Of a DNA stretch of 41,095 nt, positions 22,101 to 30,062 are shown one piece after another. Origin of the DNA: Amphimedon queenslandica (Eukaryota > Porifera > Demospongiae > Haplosclerida > Niphatidae); the NCBI RefSeq assembly GCF_000090795.2, contig NW_003546246.1, forward strand, positions 614,031 to 655,125. The letters run 5' to 3'. Numbering within the stretch: position 1 is the first letter of the stretch; every line of letters begins with the position of its first letter. The notes beneath the pieces were generated by a model. It was not told the DNA's origin. It saw nothing but the letters and a program-made list of their open reading frames with translations, and ran no database searches. The position numbers and the translations under genes are program-made.

Positions 22101-22341
22101 TCATTGTCTTCAGCGTCATGATCAACATTATTTGTTAAAGCAACAGTAGTATTAGTGCCAGCTAAAAAAAAGTAATTGAAATCATTCTAACTGATTTTTC
22201 CAAAATGGCAGTATATGTACCTCTTAAGATTGTGATAGGCTCATTAGGCCTATCATTGTCATCATTAGTGGTATCTTCAGTAATGGGATTACGGCACTTT
22301 TTTGGTTTTGATTGCCAAAATTCACTCAATATGCGCTTCAT
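19190..22341 (-). pseudogene. hAT transposase of ZMYM/TTF type, broken
   Basis: The N-terminus is MKRILSEFWQSKPKKC at 22341. After a spacer comes a TTF-type zinc-finger region (22015-21572: FKETRYPWLEYSISLDSAFC, then CFPCRSFL, and GYTDWKHTLGK). Next are GIAFRGHDES (about 21540), the DUF4371 region LISQCYDGASVMN (about 21100-21130), SVHCYAHRLNLVLVD (about 20345-20390) and a C-terminal dimerisation block TATVERCFSSLRQLETYL (about 19330-19395) with MSQEQLDDLAVLKI. Breaks: stops near 21600, frame changes in 21250-21500, the MITE immediately after DGASVMN, and a TGA just before SKIDEIFPKFAERH near the end. The CDS probably had introns originally (donor-like site after ITILRG at about 22222). Inactive. 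Confidence 0.85.
20452..21087. mobile_element. 636-bp TA-flanked MITE inside the hAT transposase
   Basis: The termini TAGTCGGTTTCAACTGAGAA (left) and TAGTCAGTTTCAGTTGAGAA (inverse of the right) are flanked by TA at 20450-20451 and 21088-21089. Deleting it with one TA rejoins DGASVMN to RCNSGVRTLI in frame. No transposase inside; an internal open frame (20506-20715) has no recognisable domain. The TA target suggests Tc1/mariner-type mobilisation. Confidence 0.85.
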
Positions 22342-22541
22342 AGTAAACTTTATATGATAAAACAGGCTGTAGCAGGCTACTATACAAACATGGTTATTCG
22401 AGGCTGGGCGTAGCACTTCAAAAAAGTAGTAGGCTGGACTTTTCATTGTGCACAATCAAAACATTACATTGAAATATGAATTAGCTTAGCTTTTTTTACT
22501 AGGGCAATGCCCTGGCTTGCTCTGGTACAAAAACGCCTATG

Positions 22542-22615
22542 CTCGAGCTAACAAAGAGTTGCTGGACCTAGCTGTGAGTCGCTTGAGCAAACAAAGAGTC
22601 GCTTGATTTCTCAGG
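22542..22615. repeat. 20-bp minisatellite, right part
   Basis: Starts with the hAT target duplication CTCGAGCT and continues ACAAAGAGTTGCTGGACCTA, GCTGTGAGTCGCTTGAGCAA, ACAAAGAGTCGCTTGATTTC. It is in phase with the copies ending at 19007. Confidence 0.9.
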
Positions 22616-22987
22616 CTTTACTAAAGTAAATATAATCCTTACAATGCAACTAATACTTACCATTTTTGTCTTTCCAGCTTGAGTAAGAGCAGTAACATTG
22701 AACAGAAGCCTTCACCAAGCAGAAGGCCATTTTCCTTTCCCGTGACACAGAGGAATATGGATACCTGTAATAAAATCTTTATAGCGCTTTTTCTCCACAA
22801 AATGAATTAGGCTGCTGCTACTACCTCTACCTCTTTGAGGGGCTGTAACTAAGCAACCATTAGGTGGGTTGGGCTCAAACCTTCACGAATGGGACGAGCA
22901 AAGCTTGCTTTATAACTCGGTACATTAATCTCCAAATTAATTTTTGCACCATAAGGGCCAGGCCCTTTTGTCAATCATGGTCACATA

Positions 22988-24356
22988 TATTAGTTGTCAT
23001 GTACCAAAAAATGGTGAAAATGATTTAAAAAATTTAGTGTCCCAATTACAAAAGCATAATCTTACACATGTGTAGGAAGAATGGACGTAATTACTGCAGC
23101 TTTGATTACCCCAAGAGGCCAAGTGACACAATTTGTCTGAAAAAAATGCTAATGTTGGAAACACAGCACTTTTCTACATACTGAAATGTGAAGTAGGTGC
23201 TAAGATGATAAACCCATACAATCCTGACCTACTGAAAGCATGGACAGCTAACATGGACATTCCAGTAGCAGGAAATGTCTATTGAGCAGCAAAATATGAA
23301 TGACATTATATGTGTAAAGACAAGCCTGAACAGAATATACTAAATAGCATGAAATTTAGATGAATTGCGAGTAAATTGTAGCCGGAGTCAACATCTTTTG
23401 AAAATAGGAAACACTTTAATAAGTCACAAGATCTTCAGTGCTCAAGGGGCAGCATTTCGTACTACTAACTTATATTTAAGAGGCTCTAGTCGATTGTATG
23501 TATTGATAAATACAAATAGACCACTGAAAAAAGGAAGACTATTTAAGTCAATTAGAGAGCTATGACCTATGAGTACTGGAGATGATGATGTCTTCAATCC
23601 TGGTGCATTAGATAGATATGAATCTCGTCCTGATGGTGAACCATTTGATAGTATGAGTCCAGCACACTTTTACAACGTTGCTGTTAAAATCATGAACCAA
23701 CAACTTCCCATTCCCACCCTAGATATGAACTAAAGAGATCTAGGAAAGATATATTTTAGAAGGCAAGCATGATTGAGATTACAGACAAGAACACAAGAGT
23801 GTCATGGTGATAGTTACTAGTATCAGTTAATTTTTTTTCTCACATATAGAAATGAGATTTAATTGGAAATCATGGCTCTGCTCAAGCATCATTTGTAGCA
23901 AATTAAGATAAAATACAAGTTTTATGTACAGAACAACACTCTGATCAAGTACAAAGAGTGACGGAGCAATTACGTGTATTAAATCAATGTGGCGATGCTG
24001 TGTAGGCTCCTGTTGCTCCTTGTACTTCGCACGTAAATTTAGAAATAAATAGTGAAGGTGATGGTCATGGTCCATTATATGACCATAAGTTATATCTCGA
24101 TGATGTAGCCACATTACAGCTCATGATAATAATGATCCTCAAGATCTATGCGGTGAAAATATACAACAAAATATTGGTGACATAGAAGATGCATTGACTC
24201 AAGACTCTATCTCTAGGCGTCACTTTTTGGACTCAAATTTTGTAGCAAGGATAGGGAGTTTTAATGATTCCCAGAGAGTCCCTTACGAGAGAGTCAATGC
24301 CCAGCCCTTTTCGTATGTTTATTACAGGTGGCGCTGGACCTGGTAAAACTATGTAA
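22988..24356 (+). pseudogene. Helitron Rep/helicase segment up to the Walker A motif
   Basis: It begins ISCHVPKNGEND and continues through SFDYPKRPSDTI (about 23099-23134), the Helitron block INPYNPDLLKAWTANMDI (about 23209-23264) and the paired-tyrosine region, where codons read Y-E-stop-H-Y (Tyr at 23295-23297 and 23307-23309). Then SHKIFSAQGAAFRTTNLYLR (about 23421-23482), PLKKGRLFKSIREL (about 23523-23564) and DDDVFNPGALDRYESRPDGE (about 23583-23642). After a decayed stretch, FNDSQRVPYERVNAQPFRMF leads into ITGGAGPGKT, the superfamily-1 helicase Walker A, with GGAGPGKT encoded at 24327-24350. The sequence is cut a few bases later by the Merlin terminus at 24357. Confidence 0.88.
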
Positions 24357-24769
24357 GTTTATACTGAAGACTGTGTACTACCTGACTAAAATTCATAGAG
24401 GGGCGTGGTTGACGCCCACACATTCCCGGTTTAACAGCAGAGACTTGGTGGATGTGGCCAGTGGGCGTGGTCACTAAATGGCAGGCAAATTTCTTTATTA
24501 TTTTAAATAAAAACAGCAGCAGCCCAGAAATAAGAGGAAGCAAGTGATAAAAATCAGAGAAATGACCTGACAAGCAAAGACTTGCATGTACAAAGAGCAG
24601 GAAAATGTACTTATGTCTTAAATGAACTGTTTCTTTAATTTTTATACAAATAGTTTCGTCTTAAATTATTTACTGCTTCTTTAATCATTATACTAATAGG
24701 TATGTATGTAACTCAGTGTAACAGGTAGAGAGATACACTATATGAGTGGGTATTGTTCTACTATACTGG

Positions 24770-25800
24770 AAATTATATTGTTAAATGCGTTCTGGTGTGG
24801 ACTGTTAAAGTTCTTTCTCCACATGAATTCAGGCAGGTATGTACGGAACAGTTGAGAATCCATAGTTCATCTGTTTGCACTGACTCCACATTGATTCTAC
24901 AGACTGGGTGTGTGCTCCTGTTACCAGGTCAACAAAATGTTGGGAGTGGTTGACAGTATGATGGGTATAGTTCAGACCCAGTAACCTATCCATGCCATTA
25001 TATGCTCCCCATAAATCAATGTATATGACACTCCCTATACAAAAAGAATGAAAATCATAACTGAAAATGTCATACTGTACCTGGCGTGATGAAACTAGTG
25101 ACAATAGGAACTAATGTCAATGCATCTCTCATGTCAACTTTAAGAAGAAATGAATTCCATGTGTATGTAACCAATGTCAAAGCGTCTCTTGTATTGACTT
25201 TAACAAAGAATAAATTACCTGTGTATCTTTCAGTCCCTCCAAATACCCAATGACCTTCAACGAAACGACCCCTATTATACTTCCTTTGTCCGAACTTTGA
25301 TTCATCTATCTCGACATCTATTCCCAGACCACCAACTTCAACACGGTGATCAATAAATAATTGAGCACAAAAATCACGTATAAAGTTGTACCAGTTTATT
25401 CCTGTCTTTTTGCTAATCTAAAAATGTGACATTTAGATGTTGCTGCTTAATACCATGTGAAATTTACCTGAACTTCTTTATCATAACTCCTAATAACGTC
25501 TTTGTCGACTATAGATGAATGATCCTTATAATGGTACACAATGACAGATTGCTGTTACTAAAAAAGCTGCCGTCCCTCACTGATACCACATTTTGGCATC
25601 CTTTTAGTGGACATCTGCTGGCAACTTTCTCTATTATTTGGTATTACATACATCACAACAAATAAGGCCTTACCTGGATACATTGTTTTCATTACTTATC
25701 TACAAGAACTGCCACATACACAGTCATGTTGTGTTCCAATGAGTCCATGGTTCTATGACCAGGTCAAACAGTCATCAACAGTCGACATTTGTTGGGCCAG
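24770..25800 (-). pseudogene. Merlin transposase, broken (copy 2)
   Basis: Reading down the minus strand from about 25730: AVLVDK / CGSSCR, then YPGKALFVVMYVIPNN and KGCQNVVSVRDGSFL (the zinc-ribbon-like N-terminal block). Next come VEIDESKFGQRKYNRG and FVEGHWVFGGTER (about 25310-25230; first catalytic Asp), then VIYIDLWGAYNGMDRL (second Asp, about 25025-24980), and HTQSVESMWSQCKQMN (third acidic position, about 24915-24870). All three acidic positions are present, unlike copy 1, but stops and frameshifts between blocks make it non-functional. The order and motifs match IS1016/ISXO2-like transposases. Confidence 0.8.
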
Positions 25801-25847
25801 ATTCCAATAAGAAAATAGGTTGCTTCGCTATTATCTGTGCCTGTGCC

Positions 25848-26193
25848 CAGGGCCGCTGAGAGCTTTGGAGGGGCCCATGCCCATGGATGGAAATTGTGGC
25901 GTGCGAAGCGCGCCAAAAAATTTTACAGGTTTAATTATATTCATGGTGGGTGTGGTCAAAATTAATTAATTTTTACCTGCACGCTTAATAACATGCACTT
26001 TGTCTATTGAATTTTAACTAGCTAGGAAGATTGATTTTGATGATATCATGACTTTTTTGCTTGGCAAAAGGCCAGAAGGGCCCATCTTCTGTAATAATTT
26101 TGTTTAATTAAGTTCTTAAAAAATTTATTGGGGCCCTTAAAATTGTGGGGCCCAGGGCTTTGCCCCTTTTGCCCCCCCCTCTCAGTGGCCCTG
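25848..26193. mobile_element. 346-bp hAT MITE with perfect 8-bp duplication
   Basis: The termini CAGGGCCGCTGAGAGCTTTG (left) and CAGGGCCACTGAGAGGGGGG (inverse of the right) are hAT-type ends. The flanks CCTGTGCC at 25840-25847 and 26194-26201 are identical. No coding capacity. The exact duplication suggests it is among the younger insertions; it lies inside the Merlin copy. Confidence 0.95.
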
Positions 26194-26479
26194 CCTGTGC
26201 CATCTCTTCCTTCAGTTCTAAACTTGTGCAACATGTGCTTACTAATGCTAAACATGCACTCTTTGGTTGGACTTTAAAGCACTAGGAAGGAAAGGTGCTA
26301 AGCAGGTAGTTATTAATTTCTCATTGTCTTTTTTAGTGTCTTTGGACTACTTTCATTGTCAGCTTTCTTGTCACAGTTGTATGAATAATTATTTCTCACA
26401 GTATTAGAAATGAGATTGAAATGAACATTACAGCACAACAATTAATATTACCTATACTATATTCCAGTTCAGTTTGGGA

Positions 26480-27845
26480 CGGAAGTGGTATGCACAATCA
26501 TAATAATGGTATACTTACCTATGTGCATGACAGTGAATATATATATACACTTATTTCCAGCTAACTCCTTTAATCTCTGTTGAACACCGGTAATCTTTCC
26601 TGACATGACACTGGCACCCGTGATAACATTGTGAAAAACACTTCTTGATCCTAACACCTCTAATCTTTCACTTATGTTCCCTACTATTGCATGAGCATCA
26701 AGTTCATGTAGATTGGAGAAACCAACGAAACGCTCATTCTTTTCGAAACGATTGTTCATATCCAGTGCCTTATCAGCAACTATCGCATAACAATCCGACT
26801 CTTTCAGTTCATTAATTATATGCCTCAATACAGCATCAGTAGCAGCTTTTAAAAGATTGTTTTGTATTATATTAAACATATGGTTAGTGTTCCTAGGCAT
26901 TGAATGGAGCAGATGCTTGAGTACAGGTATCAATGAAGCCAATAATTCTAAGATTTAAATGAAATTTCCCTTATTGCTTGATATATTAGTTTCGTCAAGT
27001 CCTCATAAGGCAATTGCTTGACAGGGAGATAAAACAGCAATCTTCGCGAGAGTAGTTATGTATTGGCGGTTAGCTGCTACAGTTGTTGCCCACTGACAAA
27101 AAAGCTGATCTGCAAAAGTGGAAGTTGCTTTTGTTTGCTTGTACACAGTCCACTTTGCCATACTTTCCTTGTGACTAACTGATTGAGAATGCTTCCTAAG
27201 TTTCTCACAAACCTTCTTCCAATTTCTAAAACCATCCCTTGTGAAAGCTGAGTCTGCTGAGCCAGAGTGTGATGGAAAATGTCTACAGGAATAATAGAAT
27301 ATAGCATCCTTTTGTACAGAATACTCAATGAATGGATACAATGGATACCAATGCTTAGAAAAGGAATGACTTCTATCTCTTAATTGGGTTTTCTGAAACC
27401 TGGCAATATGAGGCTGTACAGGTGTATTATTAAGAGAAGATGCAATGTCGTTAGGTTGAGAATTAATTGAGATAAACGGCACAGAATCATCATAAGTGGG
27501 CTCACTCATAGTTGTTGACGAGGTACTGGTATGGGCTGTATAACTACTTACAATGTCCTTATTAGACTCTGGTTCAGAGTTAGATGCTGATGTTGTCACA
27601 GCATGAGGAAGAGTAACGTTTACTTTGTCCAGATGTGCCTGTGTAGCACTGTGACCCACGGCGATGTCATGATCATCCATGATCGCTGTTTCTGATTCAG
27701 GCTGATTGTCGATGTCCTCACAGTCCTCTGTTTGCTCAAAGTCAGGAAACTCAGGTTCAGAACTAGGACTAGGACTAAAGATTTTAGAGAACTCAATATC
27801 TTCTGCTGTCGAAGTCTCTTCATTGCCAGAAGCACTGAGACACAC
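26480..27845 (-). pseudogene. hAT transposase of ZMYM type, 3'-truncated
   Basis: A 280-codon frame is open from 27845 to 27003. It starts with an acidic, Ser/Thr-rich tail (residues about 1-150), then a TTF-type zinc-finger region with KHWYPLYPFIEYS, FYYSCRHFPS and DGFRNWKKVCEK, followed by HKESMAKWTVYKQ. After a frame change (26943-27002, GNF..ILELLAS still readable) a 157-codon frame covers the DUF4371 part: CYAIVADKALDMN, RFVGFSNLHELDAHAIVGNI, VITGASVMSGKITGVQQRLK. It then shifts frame to give HCHAHR at about 26515. That motif is followed directly by GTAAGT, so it may mark an exon end. The catalytic C-terminal part and dimerisation domain are missing. In the usual YDGASVMSG position it reads ITGASVMSG, so the catalytic Asp is lost. 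Confidence 0.82.
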
Positions 27846-27953
27846 ACACAGTCACATACTTGCCCCTCTATTTATCAGTATAGGTTGAAATTTTTTATTA
27901 AAAAAATTTTGGGTGGCCATGGCCCCCCTGGCCCCTCCCTGCCACCGCCACTG
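26480..27953 (-). mobile_element. hAT transposon (ZMYM-type), copy 2, 3'-truncated
   Basis: The 5' terminus at 27953, read on the minus strand as CAGTGGCGGTGGCAGGGAGG then GGCCAGGGGGGCCATGGCC, is a typical end of ZMYM-type hAT elements. The transposase runs toward 26480 and is cut shortly after a CHAHR motif. No 3' terminus was found and the sequence passes directly into Merlin copy 2. It is a different hAT family from the one at 19008-22541. Confidence 0.8.
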
Positions 27954-27999
27954 CATAAGTACTCCAACGGAGATTGACAAGTGGTTTCAGGGATTCCAA

Positions 28000-28290
28000 T
28001 GATGTCTGCCATTAATCCTCCATTTGTTGATGCATTACGCCTAATGCATTTAAAAGAACAAGTAGAAGAATATAATGACAGTAGATTGAAAGATTTATCA
28101 CACTTTACTAAAATATATGAATTTGATGCAGAGCATTCGGTAGTAGAGTGAACAACACTAATCCCTGATGTAGTATGACATGAAGAAATTCCAGAGTCAC
28201 TGAAACCTTCCAGTGATAAAGATTGTGCTGGCTTATCACATAAAGTGAAGTTAGCCATAGGAGCATAGGTTATGTTATGACGTAAAATTA
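28000..28290 (+). pseudogene. Helitron helicase, C-terminal segment
   Basis: INPPFVDALRLMHLKEQVEE leads on through YNDSRLKDLSHFTKIYEFDA (about 28020-28130), and after a stop come IPESLKPSSDKDCAG and LSHKVKLAIGA (about 28187-28268), then VML. HK-x-LAIGA-x-VML is the hallmark of the C-terminal part of Helitron/PIF1-like helicases. The roughly 300 residues that should separate it from the Walker A at 24350 are missing, and the space is filled by Merlin and hAT fragments. Decay continues past 28290 with no further recognisable helicase. Confidence 0.8.
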
Positions 28291-29821
28291 TTCTTGGTTT
28301 TCACGGTAATTAGTCATGGTTTTAATTGAGGATATGAATCATCATTGGTTACAATAGTAAATAATTGCTGTTTTTTTGCTGCTACAGGCTTGCAGGCAAC
28401 AAAACTTGCCTGTTATTCTTCTCTTCTCTATTGAAGAAGAGGCAATGAAAAAATTTGACAGAAATTGTTAGGAGAGCAAGATGGAAACAAAGGAAGCAAG
28501 AAAAATTTTGTCCATAAACAGTTCACTGTAGGTTACTTGCAATGTTTCTGATTGTTTAACTGCTTTATAGACAAATTGGAAGATAATTCTAATCATCTAG
28601 ACTACTTTTCATCACGAGTTTCCTGCTGTAGAATCGAAAAATATACGCAAAAAATACAAAGATAGTAAAGTAACGCCTGGTAATTTAAGGTAAGCAATGA
28701 TAATGCAAGCTGTGAATCTACCCTTAACCGCAGTTTCAAGTATAAAAAGTGATGCAGCAACACGAAAAGAACCTTTATTATACCATAACATGCAGACTGA
28801 GGGAGACGAAAACTGAATGATCTGAAAGTCATCAATCAATGCATAGCAGTGACAAGGAATAATGTTTCAAGTGCTTTGTGTTATTTTACTGATGAATTTA
28901 CCATCTAGTTTTGCAATGAGTGGCCATAAAACAGGCCATTACTCATGTTTTTTAAAAATTTAACTATTTTTTTGCGATAAATATGGGTGGTTTGTGTCTT
29001 CAAGACCGGGATGACTTAGTTTCTCAGCGTGTCTCCTCTGCTAAAGTGAGTTCAAGCCCTTGCAATAAGTATTTTCCATTGCGATGCATGCATCTTTCTC
29101 ACAATTGGGTGTGGTACTTGTCATCATGACAGCATTCTGATTCATTTTCTCAGGTTACTATGGTTAATATTCAGTGAATAATTTATTTTGAAAACGAAAA
29201 ATATGTGAGGAAGGATTAGTTATGGAGCTAAAGGAATACCTTAAGGCTACTATTATTAGCGTCTACTAATTTTAGCGAAATCAGCAAAAGTCATGTTTAG
29301 CGTTACTAATTTTAGCGTTTTTAACCAAATTAAGGTAATATCCAACCTGATTTTAATAATTATTTCAATAATAATATTGTAAAGGAAATAAAAAGTTAAA
29401 CAACTTCTACACTTTTCAAAATTTTAACTTAAGCTGTTTATTAATTATAGTTTATTGAACTTGAAGTATTTTAAAAAAATATTGCTACATAACTATTGAT
29501 TGTGATAGAACTTAATTGTTCTGGTGAGAAGGTGATTTTGTCCCTTTTTTCATTACAGATTCTGTTGTAAAGAAATTTGATGTTCTCATTTGCCTAGTGT
29601 ATGGCAGCATTTGCTAAGCATGGATTTTCACCAATAAGCAACTGGAAAACTTGCCATTACTGATTTCTTGAAAGAGCACTGCTATTTTTCTATTACTTGA
29701 TGCAGTACTACTGTTTTCATTAATAATTCTATTTATTTTATATAATTTTTTGAAAAACTGTTTGCAAATAAGTCACAGAATTAATTTTTTGCTATGAATA
29801 TACTAATTGCAATAATGAATA
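28291..29821. other. No gene recognised
   Basis: AT-rich sequence with decayed open frames only. At 29245-29325 two copies of a TACTAATTTTAGCG phrase occur (after TTAGCGTC and TTAGCGT), and a related ATTTAGCGAAATTACTGATT appears near 38165. This suggests a dispersed repeat. Confidence 0.5.
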
Positions 29822-30060
29822 TGTGACCATAATTGACAAAAGGGCCCTTATGGCGGATTTTAAAAATGATTGTTATAATGGAAAATATCAACCTGTGAGT
29901 GCTTTGTTAGACAATCATTGTTTCTAAAAGTTTCATGGTAACTTTTTGCATCCTGTGGAGTAATTTTATGATGAATGGGGCTCAGGAAGTTGGATTTCTT
30001 AGGCTAGAAAGACAAATTTCACAACCCGCCATAAGGTACCTTTTGTCAATTATGGTCACA
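29822..30060 (+). mobile_element. 239-bp TA-flanked MITE, copy A
   Basis: It begins TGTGACCATAATTGACAAAA and ends with the inverse, with TA at 29820-29821 and 30061-30062. Interior landmarks AATATCAACCTGTGAGTGC and GGGGCTCAGGAAGTTGGATT are shared in reverse with copy B (39541-39779), which has the same length. The ends are shared with the 5.5-kb element in the Helitron. Confidence 0.95.
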
Positions 30061-30062
30061 TA

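Larger units (their letters stand above)
19008..22541 (-). mobile_element. hAT transposon (ZMYM-type), copy 1, 3.5 kb
   Basis: The left end CATAGGCGTTTCATTCCGG and the right-end inverse CATAGGCGTTTTTGTACCAG form short inverted repeats. The flanks CTCAAACT (19000-19007) and CTCGAGCT (22542-22549) are an 8-bp duplication with two differences. Removing the element and one 8-mer puts the 20-bp minisatellite back exactly in register. The transposase is on the minus strand and is itself split by a 636-bp MITE. Confidence 0.88.
17443..22985. mobile_element. TA-flanked element with TGTGACCATAATTGAC termini, 5.5 kb
   Basis: The termini TGTGACCATAATTGACAAAA (left) and the inverse of GTCAATCATGGTCACA (right) continue inward as GGGCC-type blocks. 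TA duplications lie at 17441-17442 and 22986-22987. Removing the element and one TA restores the Helitron frame FTDKY-ISCHVPKNGEN exactly. Without the hAT insert it is about 2 kb. It carries a direct duplication near 18353-18570, a 20-bp minisatellite and possible coding scraps (17550-17640: AKDAAILLAVLEKEATRS), but no transposase I can recognise. Two 239-bp MITEs at 29822 and 39541 share its ends. Confidence 0.88.
24357..26470 (-). mobile_element. Merlin-type transposon, copy 2, 5'-truncated
   Basis: The left edge GTTTATACTGAAGACTGTG and the following 300 bp match the Merlin copy 1 terminus (1478-1749). The body, on the minus strand, encodes the transposase, and 26340-26465 matches copy 1 at about 2000-2100 (for example GACAATGAAAGTAGTCCAAA). 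The second terminal repeat is absent. Homology stops near 26470, where a truncated hAT begins. A 346-bp hAT MITE sits inside it. Confidence 0.82.
13395..28290 (+). mobile_element. Helitron backbone, broken by nested insertions
   Basis: Four collinear plus-strand segments read in order as one Rep/helicase protein of the Helitron superfamily: an N-terminal region with 23-residue repeats and a DUF6570-like domain (13427-15111), the HUH Rep motif (16971-17440), the paired-tyrosine region through the Walker A (22988-24356), and a C-terminal helicase block (28000-28290). Everything between is later insertion. Stops and frameshifts are frequent. Neither the 5' TC end nor the 3' hairpin and CTRR end was identified, so the outer limits are approximate. 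Confidence 0.85.

Noticed and set aside
23827..24114. Minus-strand frame at 23827-24114 as a gene
   Set aside because: It is the shadow of the Helitron segment, whose plus-strand motifs are recognisable on both sides.
28291..28840. Continuation of the Helitron helicase after VML
   Set aside because: Plus-strand translations give no further helicase motif; only minus-strand chance frames are present.
28990..29070. tRNA gene suggested by a GTTCAAGCCC B-box-like sequence
   Set aside because: No matching acceptor stem or convincing A box and anticodon arm could be folded.
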